This document shows, one piece after another, positions 9,775-19,618 of a stretch of DNA of 64,000 nucleotides; position 1 is the first letter of the stretch, and the number at the start of each line of letters is the position of its first letter. Under the pieces are notes generated by a model. The model was not told the DNA's origin, did not search any database, and worked only from the letters and a program-made list of their open reading frames with translations. Both the position numbers and the translations under genes were made by a program. The stretch is from Anthracocystis setariae (taxonomy: Eukaryota; Basidiomycota; Ustilaginomycetes; Ustilaginales; Ustilaginaceae), in NCBI GenBank assembly GCA_928724745.1, contig CAKMXJ010000039.1, positions 620,001-684,000 of the forward strand, written 5' to 3'.

Positions 9775-10827
9775 TCAGAGCTTTGCGCCGTCCAGAGCCC
9801 GAATGTCGAAGTTAACTCGAGGGAATGTAGCCAGGAGGGTCTTGCTTCCCTGCGCCTCGATTTTGATCGTCACACTAGCCTTGTCCAGTCCGACTAGGCT
9901 TCCCACTTGAGGCACTCTTCCCGTGTCGACTGGCGTAACGCTCACTTTTTGACCCTTGTCTCCGCTGATCCAGCCAGATTTAGCAAGAGGATCGTCCTTG
10001 CTGACGCTCAACTGGCCCTCCACCTTGGAACCATTGGCTGCAGCTTGTTGCAAGATCATGTCGGCGGCTTCGTCAGCTTGCAGCTTGACTGGATTGACGT
10101 TGTGCTTGGCGATGTACTCGCGAACGCTTGCGAGCCAAGTCAAGGTCTTGGGGAACGCGAACTTGCTCCAGTCTTGCGTCGGGTTCTTGACCGTCACGGT
10201 GGGTAGCAGATCCTCACCTGTCCTAAGCTGGGTTTGGATCCAGTTCAAGGGCGTGAACAAACTAAAGTCCAGGTACTGAGGCGAGTTGCCGAACAAGAAC
10301 GTGCCCTTGTCCTCACCGAGATGGTCTTCGATCGCTTCAAGATTAGCCACCAGCTGCGAGCGAACAAAGGGAACCCTGGCTTTCAACGACTTGCCGTCAA
10401 AACTCGCGCCTGGCATGAAAGCCTTACGATCCTGCACAAAAGTGTCGTTGAGCGGGGCGTTGTAAAGGTGGCCAGCACTCAGACGGAAGATGGAACTCTC
10501 GGCCCAGTTGACAGCGAGTTGAAGTTGAAGTGCAGGGAACGAGCGAAGCAGCGACTTGCTGCCCGATCCGCTGCCGAAAGTGCGCTCGAGCGCCAGAGAG
10601 GCGGCTGTAGTGTCGATGTACGCCTGTCCATCGATAAACACGACAGGAATGCGGCGATACGTGATGCCAAGAAGCTTGCTTAGCATGGGACGAGGCATGA
10701 CGGGAGGCACATCGACGTGTGTCCACTCGACTCCATAGTGGCCGAGCAGAAAAGTAATCTTTTGGTAGAACGGCGAGGCGGCATAGCCATAGACGACGAC
10801 GCGGTTGTTTGGCTGCGGAGCGACCAT
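9775..10827 (-). CDS. Glutathione S-transferase-like protein
   Basis: A 350-residue protein with a thioredoxin-fold GST N-terminal domain (about residues 9-85). It contains VVVYGYAASPFYQKITFLL, a cis-Pro segment at RRIPVVFID and the D-T-x-A pattern after it. The middle (about 100-230) is predicted alpha-helical like a GST C-terminal domain. The last roughly 100 residues (from about KSGWISGDKGQKV) form an extra beta-rich tail not found in classical GSTs. The substrate is unknown. A serine (ASPF) sits where Cys or Ser occurs in related GSTs. The start is the ATG at 10827. The frame is open upstream but has no convincing coding character there. Confidence 0.75.
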   Translation of the reverse strand: MVAPQPNNRVVVYGYAASPFYQKITFLLGHYGVEWTHVDVPPVMPRPMLSKLLGITYRRIPVVFIDGQAYIDTTAASLALERTFGSGSGSKSLLRSFPALQLQLAVNWAESSIFRLSAGHLYNAPLNDTFVQDRKAFMPGASFDGKSLKARVPFVRSQLVANLEAIEDHLGEDKGTFLFGNSPQYLDFSLFTPLNWIQTQLRTGEDLLPTVTVKNPTQDWSKFAFPKTLTWLASVREYIAKHNVNPVKLQADEAADMILQQAAANGSKVEGQLSVSKDDPLAKSGWISGDKGQKVSVTPVDTGRVPQVGSLVGLDKASVTIKIEAQGSKTLLATFPRVNFDIRALDGAKL

Positions 10828-11409
10828 TTTCAAATTGATCCTATGAAAGGCGGCGAGATATTGAGAGATTGAATGGAAGAAGGAGTATACGAAGATGCGA
10901 AGAAGGGGACCCAAGAGACAAAGAAAGCGGGGTTGTGTGGCATACGGTGGAGCTGGCTCGGTACTTGACGAACCGGTAAGTCGGCATTCAGGCCGTGCCG
11001 CCAAGCCGTGGCCTTTGTGGTGTCACACTCTCTGTCACACATATCAATTAAATAGCCGAAGGAGCACCAAACGCCGGCGAGGGAATCACGATTGGCAAGG
11101 GATTCAAATCGGCGATCTGGACCTTCCTCTGCCTGATCCACGGCTCCCTCGCAAACACTGCCATCTTGCCAAGCCAAGCGCTTCGGGACCTTAATCCCTG
11201 ACAACTGTGTTCATCTCAAGCGCCAACGTCTCAGTTATCAGGACGACCAGACGATCCCGAGATATATTTTGGTGAGGTGGAATGGTAAAGAGATACAAAT
11301 ACACGAGTGAACAAGATGATGGACATCGGGCGAGAACCAAGTTATGTGTCACAGAGCAAGAGACGAGGCAAATGGGCAAATGAATGACGATACGGACTGA
11401 GCGTCAAGG
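10828..11409. other. Intergenic region between GST-like and SF3B6 genes
   Basis: About 580 bases upstream of the GST-like gene and downstream of SF3B6. Short frames on both strands lack recognisable domains. Nothing else seen. Confidence 0.5.
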
Positions 11410-11930
11410 CTATGCCTCATCGGCGATGTTGTGCAGAGCCTTGAGTGTTGCGAGTTCTTCCTCTCTTCTCGCAAGATCTGCTTTTGCTGCCAGTCTTGCT
11501 GGCATGTGGTATAACACTGTCAACGCGCGAAATGTTTGGTATCAGGGGGGTTCAGTATCGGTCGGGTGATTGCATGAACAGGCTGACGCTGCTTGTCGCC
11601 GTCGCATACTATGATTTCTCGTCCTCGATCCATGAGGATAAGAGACAGTACGCAGCTACGTGACTGATTGAACTTACCAACAATGTACCGATCGTTCAGG
11701 TGGAACCCATTCAGGTTGTCCAACGCTCGCTTTGCATCAGCCATCTCCTCGTATACCACATAGGCGGTACCTTTCGTCTTTGCTCCATCGCCTAGTCGGA
11801 TCTGACGGATGGCACCATATCTTCCGAAAACCTGAAAGAGGTCGGTGCCGGTTGTGTTGTAGTTGAGATTCTTGATGAACAGGATTCGACTATGCTGGCG
11901 TGCAGCACCGATCGACGAGAGACTAGCCAT
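11410..11930 (-). CDS. SF3B6: Splicing factor 3B subunit 6 (p14/SF3b14a), 2 exons
   Basis: U2 snRNP SF3b subunit that contacts the branch-point adenosine. Exon 1 is 11930-11678, the intron 11677-11517 (161 bases, GTAAGT to GACAG) and exon 2 11516-11410. The phase-1 join restores NDRYIVVLYHMPARLAAK, characteristic of p14. The predicted protein has 119 residues, close to the roughly 125 of animal p14. A single RRM spans about residues 15-90, with RNP2 ILFIKNL and RNP1-like GTAYVVYEE. The C-terminal helix reads LARREEELATLKALHNIA. The start ATG precedes MASLSSIG. Unspliced, the reading frame would stop shortly after the donor. Confidence 0.93.
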
Positions 11931-12240
11931 CTCGTATCGACATTGATTCGCCCGGCCAAGCAGCAGTACAGCCAGCTCCAAGATGCAAGCTGTGAGGTGA
12001 TGAGAGAAGAACAGGTGGAGGAAGCTTGACGAGGAACAAAACCAGTCTAGTGAAGCGAATTTCCGACTTCCGCAAGGTAAGTATCGCCGATCTTTTTTTC
12101 GAATCAAACCGATATGCGCTATTTGTTGCTGCACGCTGTTGATGCACCCGGCAAGCACGGTTGCTCACCGACATGTCATGCGCTATCGGCACATCGCATG
12201 AACCGACACCAGGCAACAGTCTAGCGCAGAGAGTAACTCT

Positions 12241-12353
12241 GCGGTCTTGCTATCAGAGCGACGGAAACAAGGCACCTCCTTGCGTCGACTCCAAAATCAA
12301 CTCTATTTTTTAAAATGAGAACGCAAGGAGGCGCCAGGTGACCGCTAGACCGC
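12241..12353. repeat. Imperfect inverted-repeat / hairpin element
   Basis: The arms GGCACCTCCTTGCGT (12271-12285) and ACGCAAGGAGGCGCC (12321-12335) are reverse complements except for one position that could form a G-U pair. They enclose a 35-base AT-rich loop. An outer pair, GCGGTCT (12241-12247) and AGACCGC (12347-12353), could extend the structure. GACCGC at 12340-12345 is an alternative partner. It matches no snRNA I recognise. Confidence 0.6.
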
Positions 12354-12657
12354 TTTGAAAGAAGTCTCGTTGGGAGTCAATCTGATGTCGAGTTGATTCG
12401 GGTTCCTGACTTCACATCGAGGCCCCTGTCCCTCTGCAGGCTCGAGAGTGAGCCACCCGCAGCAATGCCATGGAGATGGCTCGCCTTCTCTTTGGGAAAA
12501 GCCCAGCGTTGCAACAGCTAAGACGTTTGATTCTGTGACCGACGCTTGCCTGCTGCCTTCATCGAGTCGCTACCTCACAGATTAGAGCGTGGCCATATCA
12601 AATTGGAGTCCCGTACCGCTATATCTCTTTCTTTGATTCCGGATCCTTTCTTATCAA

Positions 12658-12660
<3 letters not shown>

Positions 12661-12690
<30 letters not shown>
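12661..12690. repeat. Homopolymer T tract (30 bases)
   Basis: An uninterrupted run of 30 T residues on the + strand in the gap between SF3B6 and MTD1. Length is likely variable between isolates and prone to sequencing error. Confidence 0.95.
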
Positions 12691-12691
<1 letters not shown>

Positions 12692-13429
12692 GTCAATCGA
12701 CATGAACCACTTTTTCTTCTTGAGTTTTCCCACGCTGCAGACTCCCTTGCTCGTCATAAGGAACAAGTGATTGGCATTTGACATTAACAGCCTTCTGTTC
12801 TGCCCTTGACTTGTCATTCTGTTCATCATTCCGCCTCATCTTTCCGTCAGAGCTGGCTTGGCTTCCTCGTCTCGAGCCGTAGCAGCATCGGCATCGCCGT
12901 CACCAAGGTCGCTTCCGTCTCTCATCGGTACAGGTAAGTAGAGCCGTGCGTTCCCCCTTGCTTGACCGCTCATGCTTATGGCGGTAAAGCCGAAGGTACA
13001 GCTCGCGGACATCTTTGCCCATTCCGAGCTGTCCCGAGCCTTCTGCATCCTCAGTCATGTGGCTTCGGCTCGAATATTCAGCAGCAGCATTCATAGCAGT
13101 AAGAGCGGCATCAGCAATCGCATCAAGCACAGTCAGCGCTGGAAAAAGCACACTCAGCATTCACAAGCCAGGACGAAGTCACGTCCCTCTTTCCACGTCG
13201 TTTATAGCACCTAGCAAGCTTGCGTTGAAGGCATCGCTTGTCTACAACCCACCAGCCCTGGTTTCATAAGTACAACTCGAGCAACAGGCGCTCTATGGCA
13301 ATTGCAGAGGTATCATCCACGTCACTCGCTAAGCTGCTTTAAAAGCCGGACCCGGTGACAGACATTTGTATAGCAGCGGCAACACCATACGACCCCTACC
13401 CATCCCGTCTAAACCGTACAAGGTATCGC

Positions 13430-15340
13430 ATGGACAGGACGCTTACGCGCATGCTTTCGAGCACTCATCTCCAGCTCTCCAACCGACATCCTCTTCCTCA
13501 CCTTCGCTCATCTGCTGCTGCTATGCCCGTCTCTGCTTCGAGACTGCTTCCGCTTTGTTCCTGCTCAAAAACCTTGACCACTGACATCCAGATTTCGGAA
13601 ACAATCTCTCCTACACCAATTTCAGTCCGTGCAAGCACACCCATTCTCTTTTCCGCAACTTCGCCTTCTTCATCGCTTCAAGTTTCACCTTCAATCCGAT
13701 TCAGTTCGGCCTTTCACACGTCTTCGCAAAACGGTACTCCGAAGGCAGATTCCCACGAGCTTGACCTCTCTCGCCTCAACTCACTGCTTGACAAGCTAGC
13801 TCGACCTCCGTCTTTGAAGTCTTGTTCCTCAAGCGAGAGCCTCTCTACTGCCTCGACTACCACCACCGCCGCTTCTTCCTCTTCGGCATTACCTTTGACC
13901 CCTCGACTGCGAGGCAAAGGTTCTTTTCGTGAGCCTTCGTTCATACGCTCCGAACGCAAGAACCAGTTCAACGCTCTCCTCGACACGTTTCATCGTGCCA
14001 CTATCTGCGACTTTGAGCCAACCTACCAGCTCTCTGCTTCTGATCTCGTCGACGCTTTCGACCGTCAAAGCAACCGCATCAGCCCCATCCATCCTAACGA
14101 CGTCCTTCGTGGCATAGCAAGCAGCATGTCTGAGCCTATCGTCCAACACACCCAGCCTGGGTCGCTTCCTAGCGCCGAGAATCCCGGCAAGCTTGTCCAG
14201 GCTTCCGGTATTGCTGCTCCATACCAAGAGGCCATCAAGGAGGCCATCCAGACGCGTATCGACCAGGGCAAGTCCAGACCTAAGCTGGTCGGAATCCTGG
14301 CAACGCCAAGTCCTCCCAGTGTAGCCTACGCCGAATGGACCCGCAAGGCTTGTGAGGCTGTTGGCATCGAATTCGAGATCTGGAAGACCTGGGACGACTC
14401 GGTCGAGGTAAAGGAGGAGGATCACAAGGGCTCTGCTCCGGACTTTGACCTCGAGGCCGACGTCGAGGATCTCATCATTGCCGCCAACGCCGATGACAAG
14501 GTGCACGGCATCATGGTGTACTATCCCATCTTCTTTGGTCGTCAGGACACCTACCTCCAGCAGATTGTGGATCCTCGCAAGGATGTTGAGGGTCTTCACT
14601 TCAGCTACTGCTGGAACATGTACCACAACGTGCGATGGATCTCGCCTTCGAAGCTCGGCAACGCTCCCGGGACCACACGTGAGCTTCCTGAGGAGCGCGC
14701 CACGCGCGAGGCTCTCGATGGCGAGCAGGTTCCTCCTGGTATGGCCAAGTCGATCCTTCCCTGCACTCCCTTGGCCATGGTGAAGTGTCTCGAGTCCATC
14801 GGCGTTTACGACCGCAATCTGCCGTACGGCGACCGTTTGTACGGCAAGACGATCACCGTCGTCAACCGTTCCGAGGTGGTTGGCCGTCCACTCGCAGCAC
14901 TGCTCTCCAACGACGGTGCCAAAGTCTACTCGGTCGACATTGACTCGATCCAGGAGTTTAACAAGCGTGCTACAGAGGCGTCTTCCGAGACCCAGGGCCG
15001 CGCTCGCTCCGAGATTGTCAAGAAGGCTCACGCACAGAACACTGCGTCGCAGCTTCGCCCTCACCATGTGGTGCGCAACTGCTCGATGAGCGCCGAAGAG
15101 TGCATTCGTGCTTCGGACGTCGTGATTGCAGGTGTGCCCTCAGCCAACTACAAGATCGAGACCGAGTGGATCAAGCCCGGAGCAGTGTGCGTCAACTTTT
15201 CGAGTGAGAAGAACTTTAAGCCTGATGTCAGGACGAGGGCGTCGATGTACCTGCCAGCGATTGGCAAGACCACAATTGCTATGCTCCAGAGGAATCTGTT
15301 GCGTCTGGTCGAGTACCGCGAGCTCTCGGAGTCCAAATAG
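13430..15340 (+). CDS. MTD1: MTD1-type methylenetetrahydrofolate dehydrogenase with long N-terminal extension
   Basis: The conserved region (about residues 254-636) matches monofunctional NAD-dependent 5,10-methylene-THF dehydrogenase of the yeast Mtd1 type. Landmarks are HGIMVYYPIFFGRQDTYLQQ, KDVEGLHFSYCWNMYHNVR, the folate-site KSILPCTPLAMV, the Rossmann segment TVVNRSEVVGRPLAALL and VVIAGVPSANYKIETEWI. Yeast Mtd1 is about 320 residues and cytosolic. Here about 250 extra Ser/Thr/Arg-rich residues precede the enzyme. They include RFSSAFHTSS near residue 90, which resembles a mitochondrial processing site. A second ATG lies at 13451. The frame continues upstream only to GTG 13355. Mitochondrial targeting is inferred, and an unrecognised N-terminal intron is an alternative explanation. 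Confidence 0.88.
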   Translation: MDRTLTRMLSSTHLQLSNRHPLPHLRSSAAAMPVSASRLLPLCSCSKTLTTDIQISETISPTPISVRASTPILFSATSPSSSLQVSPSIRFSSAFHTSSQNGTPKADSHELDLSRLNSLLDKLARPPSLKSCSSSESLSTASTTTTAASSSSALPLTPRLRGKGSFREPSFIRSERKNQFNALLDTFHRATICDFEPTYQLSASDLVDAFDRQSNRISPIHPNDVLRGIASSMSEPIVQHTQPGSLPSAENPGKLVQASGIAAPYQEAIKEAIQTRIDQGKSRPKLVGILATPSPPSVAYAEWTRKACEAVGIEFEIWKTWDDSVEVKEEDHKGSAPDFDLEADVEDLIIAANADDKVHGIMVYYPIFFGRQDTYLQQIVDPRKDVEGLHFSYCWNMYHNVRWISPSKLGNAPGTTRELPEERATREALDGEQVPPGMAKSILPCTPLAMVKCLESIGVYDRNLPYGDRLYGKTITVVNRSEVVGRPLAALLSNDGAKVYSVDIDSIQEFNKRATEASSETQGRARSEIVKKAHAQNTASQLRPHHVVRNCSMSAEECIRASDVVIAGVPSANYKIETEWIKPGAVCVNFSSEKNFKPDVRTRASMYLPAIGKTTIAMLQRNLLRLVEYRELSESK

Positions 15341-15721
15341 ATGCGGTCACTCTGATCGGTCTCTGTTTCATTGTCATTGCAAGATCCAAACGTATAGACG
15401 TGCCCTGGCGCCTTTGATATCTTCCTTACGCTGCTTTGTGAGGGATGGCTGTGGTCCGAGGGATGGTCTTATCCCAAGTGGCTCTTGAGTGATCTTGGTA
15501 GGAACAGAAAGCTTCCTGTGTTATAATAAGCTCGGTACCTGGTCATACTCGTGCGACACACACACTTGTCTACGATCTGAAAATGGAGGCATTTGGCAAC
15601 GCGCTACATGGCCCGGTTGTGAGGTCCAAAACTCATCCCGCTGACTCCAAACTCCACTTTGCGCCAGAGCGTGTCCTCGAATGCAGACGAGACGCGTTCG
15701 CGATTGCTGCCTCTGCGTCCA

Positions 15722-15757
<36 letters not shown>

Positions 15758-16330
15758 CCGCCTCAGCAGAAGCAGAGAGTAATGAAAAAAAAAAAAAAAA
15801 CACGTTTCGGCCGGAAGGAATGTCTGAATGTAAGCTTTGGAAGCAGCCAAAGCATTATCGACTGACTACTGCTCCTCGAGCCGCTTGGCAGCCAACGGGT
15901 CCTTCGCAATCGCGCGCTCACCCTCGGCTTGGCCGACTGGAACAGCTCAGTCCTCGCCTCTGCTTCGACTCTCCCCCACCATCACATTCCCGGCTCTGAA
16001 CACTACCTCTTTTCCTTTCCTTCTCGTTCCTTGACTTTTACGCTCAAACCTTGCCTGGCCTCGGCCTTCTCGATAGCTTCACGAGTGCTGCATCCTTTCG
16101 ACCAACTTGGCCTTCCTCCACTCCGTCTTTTGACTTACATTGTATCATCAGATCTTCTGTCCTTTTCGACATCCCAAAGGCCTCTCTTCTTTGTCCAGTT
16201 GCGTCTTTGATCACCAACAGTCCAGTCGATCTCACGCGTATACCTCTTGTAGCCTACACTTGACTTTGTTTGCACAGTCAGATCGCATCAAGCCACGCAT
16301 ACCTCCATCGGCCAGAGGCCATTGTGCACC
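15341..16330. other. Intergenic region and 5' leader of ISW2
   Basis: About 990 bases. It contains a T34 tract (15724-15757) followed 27 bases later by an A16 tract (15785-15800). From about 15930 to 16320 the + strand is pyrimidine-rich, which suggests a long ISWI leader. No gene recognised. Confidence 0.5.
15724..15800. repeat. Poly(T)-poly(A) inverted homopolymer pair
   Basis: Thirty-four T residues (15724-15757) and sixteen A residues (15785-15800) flank a 27-base spacer, so transcripts of either strand could fold back into a 16-pair A-U stem. Confidence 0.85.
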
Positions 16331-19300
16331 ATGACCGAATCAAACGGCCATCTCAAGCCGTCCGCCATTCCACCCGCCATGCGCGACGCCAAGAACTGGG
16401 AGGACCAGGACAAACTTTCGGATTATGTTCCCAACTCGGCCGACCTCTCTCGCGCACCCACCGCCTCTGCCTCGGTCTCGCGCGCCCAATCTCCCCCCAC
16501 CAAGGCCGACTCTGACGACGATGAAGAGGCCGATCAGCTCGACGAAGATGGCGACGCCTCCATGTCTTCCCCTTCCAAGACCGCCCGCCAGCTTGAGAAG
16601 GAGCGCGAGAAGAACGAGCGTGCAGCCGCCCGAAAGCAGGAGAGGGCCGTCAAGGCGGCGCAGAACGAGACGCTCGCCACAACAAGGGAGGAAATGAACA
16701 AGAGCAAGCTTGCAGATAGTATGAAGAGGTATCCATACCTGCTTGGTCAGACAGAGTTGTTCCAGCACTTCATCGATATCAAGAAGGGGAGGGACGAGGA
16801 GTTTGCAAGGATGCTCGAAGAGTCTCAGAAGGCCGCCAGCAAGAGCTCCAAGAAAGGTGGCGACAACCGACGTCGAAAGACCGAGAAGGAGGAGGACGAG
16901 GAGCTTCTCAAGGACGGCGATGACGAGGAGGATTCGTTCGTCTTCAACGAGTCTCCAGCTTATGTCAAGGGTGGTACCATGAGAGACTACCAGATCCAGG
17001 GCTTGAACTGGATGATCTCGCTCTACCACAATGGTATCAACGGTATTCTTGCCGACGAGATGGGTCTTGGCAAGACATTGCAGACCATCTCTTTCCTCGG
17101 TTACTTGCGCGATTTCCGCGACACTCCTGGCTTCCATCTTGTCGTCGTCCCCAAATCGACGCTCGACAATTGGTACCGTGAATTTCAACGTTGGGTCCCT
17201 GGCTTCAACGTCGTCACGCTCAAAGGATCCAGGGAGGAGCGTGAAAAAGTCATTCAAGATCACCTTTTGCCGCAAGACTTTGATGTGCTCATCACCACCT
17301 ACGAGATGTGTCTGCGCGAAAAGTCGGCGCTCAAGAAGCTTTCGTGGGAATACATTGTCATCGACGAAGCGCATCGTATCAAGAATGTCGACTCGATGCT
17401 TTCGCAGATCGTCCGAGCCTTCAACTCGCGCTCGCGTCTCTTGATCACAGGTACTCCACTCCAGAACAACCTCATGGAGCTTTGGTCGCTGCTCAATTTC
17501 TTGCTTCCCGACGTGTTCAGCAACTCGGAAGATTTCGAGTCGTGGTTCAAGGGCAAGGGAGACGAAAACCAAGACCAGGTCGTGCAGCAACTGCACAAGG
17601 TCCTGCGACCTTTCCTGCTGCGTCGCGTCAAGGCCGATGTCGAAAAGTCGCTACTACCCAAGAAGGAGATCAACATCTTTGTTGGCTTGACCGACATGCA
17701 GCGCAAGTGGTACAAGTCGATTCTCGAAAAGGACATCGACGCCGTCAATGGCGGCGTGGGCAAGAAGGAAGGCAAGACGAGGCTGTTGAACATCGTCATG
17801 CAGCTGCGCAAGTGTTGTAACCACCCGTACCTGTTTGATGGTGCTGAGCCGGGTCCGCCGTTCACCACAGATGAGCACTTGGTCGATAACTCGGGCAAGA
17901 TGGTCATCCTGGACCGCCTGCTCAAGAAGATGAAGGAGAAGGGGTCGAGGGTGCTCATCTTCTCGCAGATGAGTCGAATGCTGGATATCCTCGAGGATTA
18001 CTGTCTCTTCCGCGAGTACAAGTACTGCCGAATTGACGGAGGTACGGCACACGAGGACCGTATTGCAGCTATCGACGACTATAACAAGCCTGGATCCGAG
18101 AAGTTCATCTTCCTGCTCACCACGCGTGCAGGTGGGTTGGGTATCAACCTGACCACTGCCGACATTGTGGTGTTGTTCGATTCGGATTGGAATCCTCAGG
18201 CGGATCTTCAGGCGATGGATCGCGCTCATCGTATCGGCCAGACCAAGCAAGTGTACGTCTTCCGCTTTGTCACGGAGCATGCGATCGAGGAGCGCATTCT
18301 TGACAGGGCAGCTCAGAAGCTGCGTTTGGATCAACTCGTCATCCAGCAAGGTCGGGCTCAACAGGCGGCCAAAGCGGCACAGTCCAAGGAAGACCTGGTC
18401 GACATGATCCAGCACGGTGCCGAGAAGATCATCTCGAACAAGGAGGACATGTCGATCAACGACGACATCGATGAGATCATCTCGAAGGGTGAAGAGCGAA
18501 CGCAGGCGATCCAGGCCAAGTACCAGGGGCTCAATTTGGATGACTTGAACAACTTCAAGTCGGACACCGTGTACAACTGGGAGGGCAACGATTTCAGTGA
18601 GAGGAAGCCCATCGGGCAGCTGTGGATCGAGCCGAGCAAGAGAGAGAGGAAGGCCAACTACTCGATCGACAACTACTACAGGGATGCGATGAGGGTGGGG
18701 CCTAAGCCGACGCAGCCCAAAGCGCCGAGGGCGCCGAAACAGATCAACATCAACGATTTCCAGTTCTACCCGTTGCGGCTCGCCGAGTTGCAGGAGCGGG
18801 AAACTGCGGCGTACCAGCGTTCGATCGGGTACCGCGTGCCGCTGGCTGAAGTGGGCGAGGACAAGACGGCTGAGCAGGCTGAGGAAGAGAGGAAGAAGGA
18901 GCAAGAGCTGATCGACAACGCTGAGGCACTTGGCGAAGAGGAGCAGGAGGAGAAGGAGCAGCTGGCGCAAGAGGGGTTTAGCAACTGGAATCGACGCGAG
19001 TTCCAGATCTTTGTGCGTGGCTGCGAGCGATACGGACGCAAAGCGTATGCGCTGATCGCGGCCGATATGCCCGATGCGAGCAAAACCGAAAAAGAAGTGC
19101 GCGAATATAGCAAGATCTTCTGGGAGCGACTTGACGAGCTGACCGACTCGGCCAAGCTGGTAGCGCGCATCGAAGAAGGTGAGGCGAAACTTGCCAAGCA
19201 GCATCACCAGGAGGCGGTGATCCGACGTAAAGTGCATTCGTACCGTCAACCGCTGCTGCAACTCAAGGTCCATTATGGACAGAACAAGGGAAAGCAGTAT

Positions 19301-19618
19301 TCCGAAGACGAGGATCGCTTCCTGCTCGTCAAGTTGGCCGAATATGGGTTGGGTGAGGGCGATGTATATGACAAGATCAAGAAGGATGTCATGGCATGGA
19401 GCGGGTTTAGATTTGATTGGTTTTTTAAGAGTAGGACGCCGCAGGAGTTGCAGAGGCGGTGCAACACGCTTGTGTTGTTGGTGATTAAGGAGGTCGAGGA
19501 CGAGGAGAAGTTGAGTGGCAAGGCGGGTAAGAGGAAGCTCGAGACCGGTAGCAATGCCGGTAGCTCGAGACAGGCAACCCCACAAGCGAGTGGCGTTTCA
19601 AAGAAGAAGAAAAAGTGA
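16331..19618 (+). CDS. ISW2: ISWI-family chromatin-remodelling ATPase
   Basis: Nuclear SNF2-type ATPase that slides and spaces nucleosomes, 1095 residues and intronless. The acidic/basic N-terminus contains an AutoN-like segment (about 125-150). The ATPase lobe has Walker A within DEMGLGKT (242-249) and the DEAH box in VIDEAHRIKN (345-348). The helicase C-terminal lobe contains VLIFSQMSRMLDILEDYC, TTRAGGLGINL and AMDRAHRIGQTK. A HAND domain (about 770-835, NYSIDNYYRDAMR), a SANT domain (about 880-930, FSNWNRREFQIFVRG) and a SLIDE domain (about 990-1060) follow in the order diagnostic of ISWI rather than CHD or SWI/SNF. The start is the first ATG (MTESNGHLK); the frame opens three codons earlier at TTG. 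It converges on TEL2 with 118 bases between. Confidence 0.96.
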   Translation: MTESNGHLKPSAIPPAMRDAKNWEDQDKLSDYVPNSADLSRAPTASASVSRAQSPPTKADSDDDEEADQLDEDGDASMSSPSKTARQLEKEREKNERAAARKQERAVKAAQNETLATTREEMNKSKLADSMKRYPYLLGQTELFQHFIDIKKGRDEEFARMLEESQKAASKSSKKGGDNRRRKTEKEEDEELLKDGDDEEDSFVFNESPAYVKGGTMRDYQIQGLNWMISLYHNGINGILADEMGLGKTLQTISFLGYLRDFRDTPGFHLVVVPKSTLDNWYREFQRWVPGFNVVTLKGSREEREKVIQDHLLPQDFDVLITTYEMCLREKSALKKLSWEYIVIDEAHRIKNVDSMLSQIVRAFNSRSRLLITGTPLQNNLMELWSLLNFLLPDVFSNSEDFESWFKGKGDENQDQVVQQLHKVLRPFLLRRVKADVEKSLLPKKEINIFVGLTDMQRKWYKSILEKDIDAVNGGVGKKEGKTRLLNIVMQLRKCCNHPYLFDGAEPGPPFTTDEHLVDNSGKMVILDRLLKKMKEKGSRVLIFSQMSRMLDILEDYCLFREYKYCRIDGGTAHEDRIAAIDDYNKPGSEKFIFLLTTRAGGLGINLTTADIVVLFDSDWNPQADLQAMDRAHRIGQTKQVYVFRFVTEHAIEERILDRAAQKLRLDQLVIQQGRAQQAAKAAQSKEDLVDMIQHGAEKIISNKEDMSINDDIDEIISKGEERTQAIQAKYQGLNLDDLNNFKSDTVYNWEGNDFSERKPIGQLWIEPSKRERKANYSIDNYYRDAMRVGPKPTQPKAPRAPKQININDFQFYPLRLAELQERETAAYQRSIGYRVPLAEVGEDKTAEQAEEERKKEQELIDNAEALGEEEQEEKEQLAQEGFSNWNRREFQIFVRGCERYGRKAYALIAADMPDASKTEKEVREYSKIFWERLDELTDSAKLVARIEEGEAKLAKQHHQEAVIRRKVHSYRQPLLQLKVHYGQNKGKQYSEDEDRFLLVKLAEYGLGEGDVYDKIKKDVMAWSGFRFDWFFKSRTPQELQRRCNTLVLLVIKEVEDEEKLSGKAGKRKLETGSNAGSSRQATPQASGVSKKKKK

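Larger units (their letters stand above)
11931..13429. other. Gene-poor interval between SF3B6 and MTD1
   Basis: About 1.5 kb between divergently transcribed genes. It contains an inverted-repeat element (12241-12353), a 30-base T tract (12661-12690) and a consensus plus-strand splice donor (ACAG/GTAAGTAG, intron base 1 at 12935). A minus-strand frame at 12900-13160 (86 codons) has no recognisable similarity. The MTD1 promoter and possibly a spliced 5' leader are expected here. Confidence 0.45.

Noticed and set aside
12900..13160. 86-codon minus-strand frame as a small gene
   Set aside because: No similarity to a family I know, no supporting splice sites, and a plus-strand donor lies within it.
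17654..19585. 643-codon antisense frame opposite ISW2
   Set aside because: A shadow created by codon bias of the ISWI gene. Similar antisense frames lie opposite CysRS (3576-4946), THI6 (1410-2195) and MTD1 (13889-15067).
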